From NCBI RefSeq assembly GCF_900129555.1, contig NZ_FQWC01000003.1:372001-436000 (forward strand): DNA of 64,000 nt, written 5' to 3'. A program made the translations under genes and the position numbers. Source of the DNA: Flavobacterium defluvii (GTDB lineage Bacteria > Bacteroidota > Bacteroidia > Flavobacteriales > Flavobacteriaceae). This document shows positions 1-8,730 of the stretch, piece after piece (the first letter of the stretch is position 1; the number at the start of each line of letters is the position of its first letter). Under the pieces are notes generated by a model, which worked only from the letters and a program-made list of their open reading frames with translations, did not search any database and had not been told where the DNA came from.

Positions 1-995
1 GCAGCAGAACTTTCAGGAGTAAATACTAACGAAGCGTCATTCAATTGTAATTTTTCCATTGACGAACGTAAATCTTCATAATCTTCAGTATCAACAGGAT
101 AAATTCCGGCAAATACCATTGGTTTTACGTCCTCAAAACCCGTAATCATATTCGTAGTCGGAACTTTGGCATCCGTAATTGTATCACCAACTTTTACTTC
201 ACGGGCTTCTTTAATTCCGGAAATCAAATAACCAACATCTCCGGCAGAAACCACATTTTTAGGAACCTGATTTAATTTTAAAGTTCCAATTTCATCAGCA
301 AAATATTCATTATCTGTTGCCATGAATTTAATTTTCTGACCTTTTTTGATTTCACCATTTACAACTCTAAAAATTACCTCAATACCACGGAATGGATTAT
401 AAACCGAGTCAAAAATCAAAGCCTGTAACGGTTCTTCCGGATTTCCTTTTGGAGCTGGGATTTTTTCGATAATAGCTGCCAAAATATTTTCAACACCAAA
501 ACCTGTTTTTCCAGATGCGTGAATAATATCTTCTAATTTGCATCCTAGTAAATCAATAATATCGTCACTAACTTCCTCAGGGTTTGCACTTGGTAAATCT
601 ACTTTATTTAAAACCGGAATAATTTCAAGATCATTCTCTAAAGCTAAATACAAGTTCGAAATAGTCTGCGCCTGAATACTTTGTGCCGCATCAACAATCA
701 AAAGCGCACCTTCGCAGGCAGCAATAGATCTCGAAACCTCGTATGAAAAGTCAACGTGACCCGGAGTATCAATTAAGTTCAGAATATATTCTTCACCTTT
801 GTAAGTATACTCCATTTGAATGGCGTGACTTTTAATAGTAATTCCACGCTCGCGCTCCAAGTCCATGTTGTCAAGCAATTGTGCTTTTTCTTCACGTGCC
901 GAAACAGTTTGGGTCGCGCTCAATAATCGGTCAGCCAATGTACTTTTACCGTGGTCAATGTGTGCAATAATGCAAAAATTACGAATCTTCTTCAT
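1..995 (-). CDS. lepA: Elongation factor 4 (LepA), N-terminal part, cut by window edge
   Basis: Ribosome-associated translational GTPase that back-translocates or remodels stalled ribosomes. The reading frame runs off the left edge, so about 331 of the usual roughly 600 residues are present. The start [12 protein letters not shown] leads directly into the G1 loop AHIDHGKST (residues 11-19); the G3 motif DTPGH lies at residues 76-80, followed by NKVD. Domain II and the start of domain III follow, with the LepA wording [16 protein letters not shown] and [15 protein letters not shown]. It is transcribed away from the Nudix regulators and has its own promoter candidate about 90 bases upstream. 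Identity is very secure; only the C-terminal part, including the LepA-specific domain, is outside the window. Confidence 0.97.
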   Translation of the reverse strand, partial: MKKIRNFCIIAHIDHGKSTLADRLLSATQTVSAREEKAQLLDNMDLERERGITIKSHAIQMEYTYKGEEYILNLIDTPGHVDFSYEVSRSIAACEGALLIVDAAQSIQAQTISNLYLALENDLEIIPVLNKVDLPSANPEEVSDDIIDLLGCKLEDIIHASGKTGFGVENILAAIIEKIPAPKGNPEEPLQALIFDSVYNPFRGIEVIFRVVNGEIKKGQKIKFMATDNEYFADEIGTLKLNQVPKNVVSAGDVGYLISGIKEAREVKVGDTITDAKVPTTNMITGFEDVKPMVFAGIYPVDTEDYEDLRSSMEKLQLNDASLVFTPESSA

Positions 996-1083
996 TTTAA
1001 TATATCAGTTCTCTAACGAGTTTAAGTATTTTTTGAGATGTAAATTACGCTATAACAATTGTTTCATAGCATTTATTAAGGGG

Positions 1084-1091
1084 CAAAGATA
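1084..1091 (-). promoter_or_regulatory. Promoter -7 element for lepA
   Basis: On the minus strand this reads TATCTTTG, an exact match to the Bacteroidota -7 consensus TAnnTTTG, about 90 bases upstream of the lepA start. No clear TTG -33 element is seen at the right distance. Confidence 0.45.
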
Positions 1092-1157
1092 GCGCAAAGT
1101 TTTGGATTCTGGAATGATGTCTGGCTTATAGTTAAACAGCAGGAATCAATTTTTAGT

Positions 1158-1892
1158 TTAAAACTCAAAATTAAATCCTTTTTCAGTAAGTTTCTTGTAA
1201 ATTTCGGCATCAAATTTATAGAGCTTTGCGGCTCTGTGCGAAACATCCTGCTGTTTTTCATCTAAAGCAGCTAATAATTTCATATGCAGAATTTTTCTGC
1301 GAAAATTTGATTTATCTAACTCAATCCCAAGGATTTCTTCATAAAGATGCATCAGCTGTAATAAAGTAAATTTTTCCGGCAGAAGATTAAAACCAATTGG
1401 CGCCTGACGTACGCGGTTTCTAAGCTGCATCAAACTAAAATCTAAAATTTCATTATGATCAAAAATGAGTTCAGGAACTTCTTTAATCTTATACCACTTC
1501 GCTTCAATTACCGAATTGCTTGCCTTAATGTTATAATCTTCCCGATTTAGTAATGTATAATATCCAATCGTTATAACTCTTTCGGTTTTTACACGATCAG
1601 GATCAGTAAATGCTTTTAGCTGTTCCAGATAAATATTATCAAGACTCGTGAGTTCATACAATATTCGAAGGGCAGCATCATCGACACTTTCTTTAAGTTG
1701 TAAATTGCCGCCGAGAAGTCCCCATTTCCCAATACTTTCTCCTTCGGCATGCTGTACTAAAAGAACTTCAAGATTTTTTTTATCAAATGAAAAAATAACA
1801 CAATCGATACTTATGCCGTCTATAACTACCTTTTTATCAGCGGTTACGACGGTATCCGTTTCAGTAATATGTTTTGGAGATGGAAATGGCAT
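1158..1892 (-). CDS. Nudix-like/winged-helix transcriptional regulator, downstream paralogue
   Basis: Protein of 244 residues with an N-terminal Nudix fold (about residues 28-155) and a C-terminal winged helix (about 158-244), the NrtR/AraR-type architecture in which the Nudix fold senses a metabolite and the C-terminus binds DNA. The Nudix box (from about residue 62) is degraded: G-x5-E-x7-R is kept, but the REUxEE stretch reads RILYEL and the following Gly is Ser83, so pyrophosphatase activity is unlikely. Its start overlaps the stop of the upstream paralogue (TAATG), implying translational coupling. The last 86 residues match the paralogue at 81 positions while the sensor halves differ much more. 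It sits beside the xyloglucan locus and is probably its regulator, by analogy with the Nudix-type AraR of Bacteroides; that link is inference. Confidence 0.85.
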   Translation of the reverse strand: MPFPSPKHITETDTVVTADKKVVIDGISIDCVIFSFDKKNLEVLLVQHAEGESIGKWGLLGGNLQLKESVDDAALRILYELTSLDNIYLEQLKAFTDPDRVKTERVITIGYYTLLNREDYNIKASNSVIEAKWYKIKEVPELIFDHNEILDFSLMQLRNRVRQAPIGFNLLPEKFTLLQLMHLYEEILGIELDKSNFRRKILHMKLLAALDEKQQDVSHRAAKLYKFDAEIYKKLTEKGFNFEF

Positions 1893-2608
1893 TAAAATTC
1901 AAAATTAAATCCTTTTTCAGTAAGTTTCTTGTAAATTTCGGGATCGAACTTGTATAGTTTTGCAGCGCGATGCGAAACATCCTGCTGCTTTTCATCTAAA
2001 GCCACTAATAATTTCATATGCAGAATTTTTCTGCGGAAATTAGATTTATCCATTTCAACGCCAAGAATTTCCTCATAAAGTTGCATTAACTGCAATAAAG
2101 TAAATTTTTCTGGCAGAAGATTAAAACCAATTGGCGCCTGACGAACACGGTTTCTAAGATTTTTTATACTGTAAGATAAGATTTCATTATGATCGTAAAT
2201 TAAATCAGGAATAGTATTGATTTTATACCACTTAGCATCAGAAGCCGTAAAACCAGCTTTAATATTATAATCTTCTCTTTTTACAAGAGCATAATATCCT
2301 ATCGTAATAACGCGTCGAAGCGGAAAACGATCCGGATCTCCAAACGCTTTTAACTGCTCCAGGTATATATTATCAAGTCCCGTAAGTTCATTTAATAAAC
2401 GATGCGCAGCATCATCAGTACTTTCTCTTTTATAAATCCATCCGCCGGGAAGACCCCATTTTCCTTTACTGATACCTTCTGCGTGCTGGACCAAAAGCAC
2501 TTCCAGGCTTCCTTCATCAAAACCAAAAATAACGCAGTCAATCGTGATTGCATTCATTGCATTTTGTTCGCTTTTTGCTGCAGAGCCGGCATCTACTTTA
2601 TTATCCAT
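1892..2608 (-). CDS. Nudix-like/winged-helix transcriptional regulator, upstream paralogue
   Basis: Protein of 238 residues from the ATG at 2608; a longer frame to 2638 would need a TTG codon and adds nothing conserved. The Nudix fold covers about residues 20-150 and the winged helix about 152-238, with DKSNFRRKI in the probable recognition region. The Nudix box begins at Gly56: the first Glu and the Arg are kept, but the catalytic REUxEE stretch reads RLLNEL, losing two acidic residues, so it is probably a ligand sensor and not an enzyme. It is the first gene of a two-gene operon divergent from the susC-like gene, the usual place for a local regulator. The ligand could be a sugar or sugar derivative released from xyloglucan. 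An NAD-related NrtR role is the alternative. Confidence 0.86.
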   Translation of the reverse strand: MDNKVDAGSAAKSEQNAMNAITIDCVIFGFDEGSLEVLLVQHAEGISKGKWGLPGGWIYKRESTDDAAHRLLNELTGLDNIYLEQLKAFGDPDRFPLRRVITIGYYALVKREDYNIKAGFTASDAKWYKINTIPDLIYDHNEILSYSIKNLRNRVRQAPIGFNLLPEKFTLLQLMQLYEEILGVEMDKSNFRRKILHMKLLVALDEKQQDVSHRAAKLYKFDPEIYKKLTEKGFNFEF

Positions 2609-2884
2609 ATGCGAAATAAATTTTGACAAATTAAACAAATAAAATGCATAACTGTCTTTTTGATTACTTAATATTTTTTTAACAGATCAAAAAATTGATA
2701 ATCAGTCGCTTGAAATTGTGAATTAAAAATCATTTCAGAACCTAAATTCTTTAAATGGTTGATTGTCAAAAAGCTGCGGCGCTATTTTTTTGATATTTTT
2801 TATTTCGTTTTAATCTTTCTTCTTGCCAAATTGATAAAAATGAATCCTTATAAATCCGAATAGAAAAAAAATAACCTTAATATT

Positions 2885-2915
2885 TTGCTAAAATAGAAAA
2901 AAAGTTTTACACTTG
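2885..2915 (+). promoter_or_regulatory. Candidate promoter of the xyloglucan locus
   Basis: TTG at 2885-2887 is followed after 20 bases by TACACTTG at 2908-2915, one mismatch from TAnnTTTG. Spacing and words fit the Bacteroidota promoter. It would give a leader of about 145 bases before susC. A second TACACTTG at 3015-3022 lacks a -33 partner. Confidence 0.5.
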
Positions 2916-2957
2916 TAGTCAAAATTACCATAAGATATTTTCAAAATGACTATAAGT
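2911..2957. promoter_or_regulatory. Inverted-repeat operator candidate overlapping the susC promoter
   Basis: ACTTGTAGTCA (2911-2921) and TGACTATAAGT (2947-2957) are inverted copies matching at 10 of 11 positions, with their centres 36 bases apart. The left arm overlaps the -7 element, so a bound dimer would block initiation. The adjacent Nudix/winged-helix proteins are the obvious candidates to bind it; that is inference. Confidence 0.45.
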
Positions 2958-3067
2958 TTAAAGTGATGATGTTTTGAAATAGCAGAATGAGGTAATTTTT
3001 TAAAGAAATGAAACTACACTTGATTATATAAACTACAACTAACTTAATTTAAACCAACTCTTTTACT

Positions 3068-6000
3068 ATGAAAAGCAAATATTGGATTAAAACAACAATG
3101 CTCTCGTTTTGCACGACTATGTTGTTTGGCTTATTTATGATGCAGTCGGCTTTTGCTCAGGCACAATCCCGATCTGTGAGTGGAACTGTAACATCGGCTG
3201 TTGACGGAATGGGAGTTCCGGGCGCAACTGTTGCAGTTGAAGGAACAAAAATTGGCGCCGCAACCGATTTTGACGGGAATTATAAAATAGAAGCAAAAAC
3301 CGGAGACGTTCTTGTTTTTACTTTTATCGGATTTAAAACACAGAAAGTAACAGTAGGAACTCAAAAAACAATCAATGTTACGATGCAGGAAGAAACTGCA
3401 GAGTTAAAAGAAATTGTAGTGATTGGTTACGGTACACAAAAGAAAAAAGTAAATACTGCCGCAACTTCATTAGTTTCAGGAAAAGACATTCAGCAGGTTG
3501 CGAGTCTTGATGTTGTAAATGCTTTACAAGGTCAGGCTTCGGGAGTTTCTGTAACGTCATCTTCTGGTCAGCCTGGTGCAAACATGGTAGTAAACATTCG
3601 TGGTGCGGGAACGGCCGGAAACAGTGATCCGCTTTATGTGGTTGACGGTGTTGTGGTTGATAACGGAATTGGATATCTTGATCCGTCGGTTATTGAAAGG
3701 GTGGACGTTCTTAAAGATGCTTCGGCTGCTTCTATTTACGGTGCCAGAGCAGCAAACGGAGTTATTTTGGTAACAACCAAAAAAGGAAAAGACGGAAAAA
3801 TGAATGTTTCGCTTAATTCATATACAGGTTTTCAGCAGGTTGCTAAAAAACTGGATTTAATGAATACACAGGAATACACAACCATTGCAAACGAAGCACG
3901 TATAAATTCAGGTTATGCGCCATTGTATACTCAGGCTCAAATTGCTGCATTTCCTAATCACGACTGGCAGGATGATTTATTTAATGAAGGTGCGATCAAG
4001 CAAAATCATTCACTTTTGATTACAGGTGGAGATAAAAAATCGACTATTGCAACGGGATTATCATACTACGGACAAGAAGGAATGATTGGCGGTATAGCAA
4101 ATCAATCACAATATGATCGTATTACTTTTAGTGTGAATTCAACTTCAGAAGTGATTGAAAATCATTTAAAAATTGGAGAAAACTTCACTTTTGCAAATGT
4201 AAAAAGCAGCGGAATTGCTGATGACGGAATTTACAGCAATGGTATTAGAAGTTTCTTAAACGCAGCTCCAATTGATGCAGCGTATGATGCCAATGGAGAT
4301 TTTGCTCATTCAGTTATTTCAGCAGATATCAGCAACCCGGTTGGATCTTTATACTATAACAACTTTAATCAAACGAAGAACAATCGTTATGTAGGGAACG
4401 TTTTTGCAGAATTAAAATTCTTAAAAGATTTTACGTTCAGAACAAGTTTTGGTGTTGATATGACGGATAGTAATTATCGTTCTTTCAGACCTGTTTATTC
4501 TCTTTCTTCAAATGATAATAATACAGTTTCGAGCGTTACGCAAAGTGCTACAAAAAGTTCAGGATGGATTTTTGAAAACACACTTCAATACAAAATTACT
4601 GTTGCAAACGCTCATAATTTTGATGTCTTAGTAGGTACATCGGCAAAAAAGAATACTTCTGATTATATGGAAGGACAAGGAAGAAACTTGATTTTTGATG
4701 ATTTTGCCCACGCTTATCTTGACAATGCAAAAGATCCGACATCAAATGTGGTAAAAGGAAATCGTAAAGATTATGCAATTCAGTCTTACTTCGGACGTTT
4801 ATTGTACGATTACAATAATAAATATTTGTTTTCTGCAACGGTTCGTCGTGATGGTTCTTCGGAATTTGGTCCAAATAACAAATATGCAGTTTTCCCATCT
4901 TTTTCTGCAGGATGGAATGTTGACAAAGAAAATTTCCTTGGATTTTTATTCTCAGAAAAAAATGGTTTAAATACTTTAAAACTTAGAGGAAGCTGGGGAC
5001 AAAACGGTAATGACCAGTTTGCAAGACGTTTTGCTTATATGTCTACAGTAAACTCAACAGATAAAACCTATCATTTCGGAACTGGAGATGAAACTTTATT
5101 AGTAGGTTCAAGCCCGGACCAGTTAGCAAACCGCAATTTAAAATGGGAAACTTCAGAACAGTTAGATTTAGGTTTTGATGCTGTGTTGTTTAACAACTTT
5201 ACTTTGACATTCGATTATTACGATAAAAAAACAAAAGACTGGTTAGTTCTGGCTTCGATTCCAACTTATGCAGGAGCAACAGCACCTTATATAAATGGTG
5301 GAGATGTAAGCAATAAAGGTTTCGAGATTGCTTTAGGATATCGTAATCATATTGGCAAAGACTGGAATTTTGGTATCAATGCTAACCTTTCGCGCAACAC
5401 AAACAAAGTACTTAGAATTGCCAACAACGAAGGCATTATTCACGGAGAAACAAACGTATTGTTTCAAGGTTTAGATGAGATGAACCGTGTTGAGGTTGGA
5501 AAACCGATGGGTTATTTCTATGGATTAAAAACCGATGGAATTTTCCAAAATGCGGCTGAAGTTGCAGCGGGAGTTCAGCCAAATGCACAGCCGGGAGACG
5601 TTCGTTTTGTGGATTTAAACGGCGATGGAAAAATTGATGCTAATGATAAAACACAAGTTGGTAACCCGAATCCGGATATTACGTATGGTGTAAACTTTGA
5701 CATTTCATACAAAGCATTTGATTTCTCAATTAATACTTACGGTACAGCCGGAGGACAAAATGTTTTTGGTATTCATGACTACACTCGTGCGTATACAAAC
5801 AATACAACAGATATTTTAAACAGATGGACAAGCGAAGGAACTTCAAACAGAACTCCTAGAGTTACTTACGGAACTGACGCTAACGGTAATTATACTAAAT
5901 TCTCGGATTTATATATTCAAAATTCTGATTTCTTCAGAATCAAGAATGCTACGTTTGGATGCGACTTAACAAAGCTTACAAACAAACTTAGTTTCTTCAC

Positions 6001-6172
6001 TAAATTCAGATTATATGTTGCCGGAAATAACATTTACACATTCACAAAATATCAGGGAATGGATCCGGAAATTGGTTTTGGAAACGTAAACCAGTCTTGG
6101 GCTAAAGGAATTGATGTTGGATATTACCCACAGCCGCGTACATACATGATGGGTCTAAATGTTAACTTTTAA
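3068..6172 (+). CDS. SusC/RagA-family TonB-dependent outer-membrane receptor
   Basis: Imports oligosaccharides across the outer membrane using TonB energy, with the SusD-like lipoprotein as lid. The 1034-residue protein has a signal peptide ending near residue 31 (SAFAQA), a carboxypeptidase-regulatory-like domain (about 35-110, with PGATVAVEGTKIGAATDFDG), a plug domain (about 115-235, with VIGYGTQKK near the TonB box position and DVLKDASAASIYGARAANGVI), then a large beta barrel ending in an aromatic residue (GLNVNF), as outer-membrane proteins do. It is the first gene of the locus, three bases before the SusD gene. Given the downstream enzymes it should carry xyloglucan oligosaccharides. Class assignment is secure; substrate is inferred from context. 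Confidence 0.96.
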   Translation: MKSKYWIKTTMLSFCTTMLFGLFMMQSAFAQAQSRSVSGTVTSAVDGMGVPGATVAVEGTKIGAATDFDGNYKIEAKTGDVLVFTFIGFKTQKVTVGTQKTINVTMQEETAELKEIVVIGYGTQKKKVNTAATSLVSGKDIQQVASLDVVNALQGQASGVSVTSSSGQPGANMVVNIRGAGTAGNSDPLYVVDGVVVDNGIGYLDPSVIERVDVLKDASAASIYGARAANGVILVTTKKGKDGKMNVSLNSYTGFQQVAKKLDLMNTQEYTTIANEARINSGYAPLYTQAQIAAFPNHDWQDDLFNEGAIKQNHSLLITGGDKKSTIATGLSYYGQEGMIGGIANQSQYDRITFSVNSTSEVIENHLKIGENFTFANVKSSGIADDGIYSNGIRSFLNAAPIDAAYDANGDFAHSVISADISNPVGSLYYNNFNQTKNNRYVGNVFAELKFLKDFTFRTSFGVDMTDSNYRSFRPVYSLSSNDNNTVSSVTQSATKSSGWIFENTLQYKITVANAHNFDVLVGTSAKKNTSDYMEGQGRNLIFDDFAHAYLDNAKDPTSNVVKGNRKDYAIQSYFGRLLYDYNNKYLFSATVRRDGSSEFGPNNKYAVFPSFSAGWNVDKENFLGFLFSEKNGLNTLKLRGSWGQNGNDQFARRFAYMSTVNSTDKTYHFGTGDETLLVGSSPDQLANRNLKWETSEQLDLGFDAVLFNNFTLTFDYYDKKTKDWLVLASIPTYAGATAPYINGGDVSNKGFEIALGYRNHIGKDWNFGINANLSRNTNKVLRIANNEGIIHGETNVLFQGLDEMNRVEVGKPMGYFYGLKTDGIFQNAAEVAAGVQPNAQPGDVRFVDLNGDGKIDANDKTQVGNPNPDITYGVNFDISYKAFDFSINTYGTAGGQNVFGIHDYTRAYTNNTTDILNRWTSEGTSNRTPRVTYGTDANGNYTKFSDLYIQNSDFFRIKNATFGCDLTKLTNKLSFFTKFRLYVAGNNIYTFTKYQGMDPEIGFGNVNQSWAKGIDVGYYPQPRTYMMGLNVNF

Positions 6173-6175
6173 ATT

Positions 6176-7765
6176 ATGAAAACAATGAAACGATATATAA
6201 AATTATTTGCCCTTTCAAGCCTTCTTGTTTTAGGTGCTTGTTCGGAGGATTTTTTAGAAAATGAACCATACACAGACAAAGTAACTGAGAATTTTTATAA
6301 AACTCCATCAGATGCTTTTGAAGGATTGGTTGCAGTTTATGATGTATTGCAGCGTGAAGCTTACGGCGGACCTTTGTTAATTAGCGAGCAGGCTTCTGAT
6401 GATTGTTTTGGAGGTTACGGAATTGCCGACGGTCAGGCCGATATTGAATGGGACCGCTTTTTATATGTATCTGATAAAGACATGAATAAAGATGTTTGGT
6501 CAAATGCTTATTTAGGAATTTACAGAGCCAACATTTTATTAGAAAATCTGGATAAAGTAGAATGGGGATCAAACATTGCTTTGAAAACGCGTTATGAAGC
6601 AGAAGCTCGTTTCTTAAGAGCACACTTCCATTTTACAGTGGCAAAAATGTTTGGAGATATTATTCCGCTGGATCATACTGTAACAACGAGTGAATTTGAA
6701 TTACCAAGACAATCTCCGGAAGTTACCTATGCTTTAATTGCAAGCGATTTAAAATTTGCAGCAGATAATTTAAACTCTGATAATTATTCACAATACGGAA
6801 ATGCAAATTTCGGACGTATTACGAAATGGGCTGCCGAAGCTTATCTGGCAAGAACATTTTTATTCTATACCGGAGTTTATGGTAAATCAGATTTGGCTGG
6901 AGTAGTTACAAAATCTCAGGCAGTAACTTATATTAATGATGTTGTAAACAATAGCGGCCACGGATTAGTTCCTGATTTTGCGAATCTTTGGTTAGCTGCT
7001 TCTTTTGAAAATTTTGTTGGAGAAGACAATACCGAAATGGTTTGGGCTGTTCGTTTTAACGGTTCAGGAAAAGGAAACTGGGATTTACACGAAGGAAACC
7101 GTTTTCAGGTAAACATTGCACCGCGTGGAGGAGCAATCGGAAAATATGCAACAGGATGGGGAGGAGCAACCGTAAATCCAAAACTGGTTGCAGCTTACAG
7201 CGCCGCTGACACAAGAAAAGCAGCTTCATTCATTGATTATGCTGGAGAAAATCTAAATTTTGATGCACAGGCAAGAGAACAGCGTCAGTACACAGGATAT
7301 TCATGGAAAAAATATTGTCCAATTACTAATGCAGCAGGAGTAAGTGTTGTAGAAGCAAATGGAGGAAATTTCCAAATTGATAATTATCAGGATTATGCCA
7401 TTATTCGTTTTGCCGATGTATTATTAATGGCAGCCGAATTAAACTTAGAGTCAAACCCGGCGGTAGCACAAACAGATTTAGACAGAGTTCGTGATCGTGC
7501 TTTCAAAAACACAGCCAACAGAGTAACGGCAAATATTCCAAACATCATGAAAGAGCGCCAGTTAGAATTAGCTCTTGAAGGACTTCGTTACTTCGATTTA
7601 TTGAGACAAGGCATGTCGACAATGAAACAAGCTATAGATAACAATACAGGAGACTCTCAGTTTGGCGTAACTTTTAGAACAGAAACTCAAGGCTGGTTTC
7701 CATTACCTCAGTCACAGATAATACTTTCAAACGGAACTATTACGCAAAACCCAGGCTGGAATTAA
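6176..7765 (+). CDS. SusD/RagB-family glycan-binding outer-membrane lipoprotein
   Basis: Surface lipoprotein that binds the glycan and forms the lid of the SusC channel. The N-terminus has a type II signal with lipobox LVLGAC, so Cys would be acylated after about 21 residues; the mature start CSEDFLENEPY is typical of SusD proteins. The SusD-like helical repeats follow (YRANILLENLDKVEW, ARFLRAHFHFTVAKMFGDI), then the conserved C-terminal wording ERQLELALEGLRYFDLLR and a final QNPGWN. The 529-residue length is normal. It starts three bases after susC, so the two are cotranslated and form one complex. A second ATG nine bases downstream is an equally possible start. Confidence 0.96.
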   Translation: MKTMKRYIKLFALSSLLVLGACSEDFLENEPYTDKVTENFYKTPSDAFEGLVAVYDVLQREAYGGPLLISEQASDDCFGGYGIADGQADIEWDRFLYVSDKDMNKDVWSNAYLGIYRANILLENLDKVEWGSNIALKTRYEAEARFLRAHFHFTVAKMFGDIIPLDHTVTTSEFELPRQSPEVTYALIASDLKFAADNLNSDNYSQYGNANFGRITKWAAEAYLARTFLFYTGVYGKSDLAGVVTKSQAVTYINDVVNNSGHGLVPDFANLWLAASFENFVGEDNTEMVWAVRFNGSGKGNWDLHEGNRFQVNIAPRGGAIGKYATGWGGATVNPKLVAAYSAADTRKAASFIDYAGENLNFDAQAREQRQYTGYSWKKYCPITNAAGVSVVEANGGNFQIDNYQDYAIIRFADVLLMAAELNLESNPAVAQTDLDRVRDRAFKNTANRVTANIPNIMKERQLELALEGLRYFDLLRQGMSTMKQAIDNNTGDSQFGVTFRTETQGWFPLPQSQIILSNGTITQNPGWN

Positions 7766-7783
7766 CTTTAAAACAAAATAATT

Positions 7784-8638
7784 ATGAAACGTATATTATA
7801 TATAATAGTAGCTGCAGTAACTATTGGGTTAACGTTATTTTCTTGCGAACCTGTAGAAGACAGAGATAGTTTACCGGCAGTAACTCTAACACCGTCTACG
7901 CTTAAGTTTTCGGTAACACAAAATCCTTCAAACACAAATGAAGTTATATTGAATAATCCCGATCCAACGATAATTCCGTATTGGAAATATGTAGACAGCA
8001 ACGGAAATGAATTAGGACATTCAAATAAAAGCGATGATAAAATCGTATTTCCTTTTGCCGGAAAATATACAGTTTATTACACAGCGTATACAAGAGGTGG
8101 TTCTGTAGACGCAGCTCCGGTTGAAGTTACAGTGACTAAAAATGACGAAGAATATTTCAGTGATCCAAGATGGAATATGCTTACTAACGGTGTAGCCGGA
8201 AAAACATGGGAATTGAACATGGCAGATCCTGTTGGATGGGCTGGTTTAGATTATCCTGCAGCTTCTGGAGACAACTGGAACTGGTTTCCGGATTATGCAA
8301 GCAACTCTTGGGTAATGCCAAATAAAAACTGGGGCGAAATGCATTTTGATCTTAACGGAGGTTACAACACAAGCGTAACACAAACCGCATTGGCAAGTGC
8401 TCAGCAAACTACAAAATCAGGCACTTACAATTTTGATATTGCAAATAACAAACTAACTTTTAACGGAGGTGTTGAAATGCTTTACGGAGGAGATTATTAT
8501 GGAGACGTAAGCAACTGGTATAGTGTAAAAGTAGTTGAATTATCAGCAACATCTTTACGTTTAGCAGTTATCAGAGATAAAAGTAGAACCGGCGAAGGCG
8601 TTTGTTTAATAGTTTTTCACTATAAACCAAAGTCTTAA
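7784..8638 (+). CDS. Surface glycan-binding lipoprotein of the PUL, PKD-like fold
   Basis: Protein of 284 residues with lipobox TLFSC (Cys near residue 21), so a lipoprotein and probably surface-exposed. After an acidic linker (CEPVEDRD) comes a PKD/Ig-like domain (about residues 45-118, with FPFAGKYTVYYTAYTRGG), then an aromatic-rich C-terminal domain (about 125-284) with several Trp and Tyr (NWNWFPDYASNSWVMPNKNWGEMHF), consistent with stacking on sugar rings. Position directly after SusD is where surface glycan-binding proteins sit in Bacteroidota loci. No catalytic motif was seen. Binding of xyloglucan is inferred from position and aromatic content only. Confidence 0.8.
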   Translation: MKRILYIIVAAVTIGLTLFSCEPVEDRDSLPAVTLTPSTLKFSVTQNPSNTNEVILNNPDPTIIPYWKYVDSNGNELGHSNKSDDKIVFPFAGKYTVYYTAYTRGGSVDAAPVEVTVTKNDEEYFSDPRWNMLTNGVAGKTWELNMADPVGWAGLDYPAASGDNWNWFPDYASNSWVMPNKNWGEMHFDLNGGYNTSVTQTALASAQQTTKSGTYNFDIANNKLTFNGGVEMLYGGDYYGDVSNWYSVKVVELSATSLRLAVIRDKSRTGEGVCLIVFHYKPKS

Positions 8639-8657
8639 CCCGTTATAAAAACCAAAC

Positions 8658-8692
8658 TACCGGTAGGTAATCAATACAGATGCCTATCGGTA
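8658..8692 (+). terminator. Hairpin between glycan-binding protein and GH2 genes
   Basis: TACCGGTAGGTA (8658-8669) pairs with TGCCTATCGGTA (8681-8692) at 10 of 12 positions across an 11-base loop; an AT-rich but not continuous T run follows. It may be an attenuator or processing site lowering enzyme expression relative to SusC/D. The hairpin covers an ATG at 8680, which argues that the GH2 gene starts at 8731 instead. Confidence 0.45.
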
Positions 8693-8730
8693 TGTTTATA
8701 TTTGTTATACAAACCACAAAACTACTATCT

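Larger units (their letters stand above)
2609..3067. other. Divergent regulatory gap between regulator operon and PUL
   Basis: This 459-base AT-rich gap holds no credible gene. It contains the promoter and operator candidates of the susC-like gene at its right end. Near the start codon there are two AACTACA words 19 bases apart (3012-3018 and 3031-3037); a related word appears inverted inside the operator at 2911-2921. The left half must hold the minus-strand promoter of the Nudix regulators, which I could not place with confidence. Confidence 0.6.

Noticed and set aside
1648..1908. Plus-strand frame of 86 codons across the regulator genes
   Set aside because: It lies entirely opposite the conserved Nudix frame and has no recognisable motif.
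8680..8730. Longer N-terminus of the GH2 protein
   Set aside because: It starts inside a hairpin and would bury the lipoprotein signal; the ATG at 8731 gives a normal lipobox.
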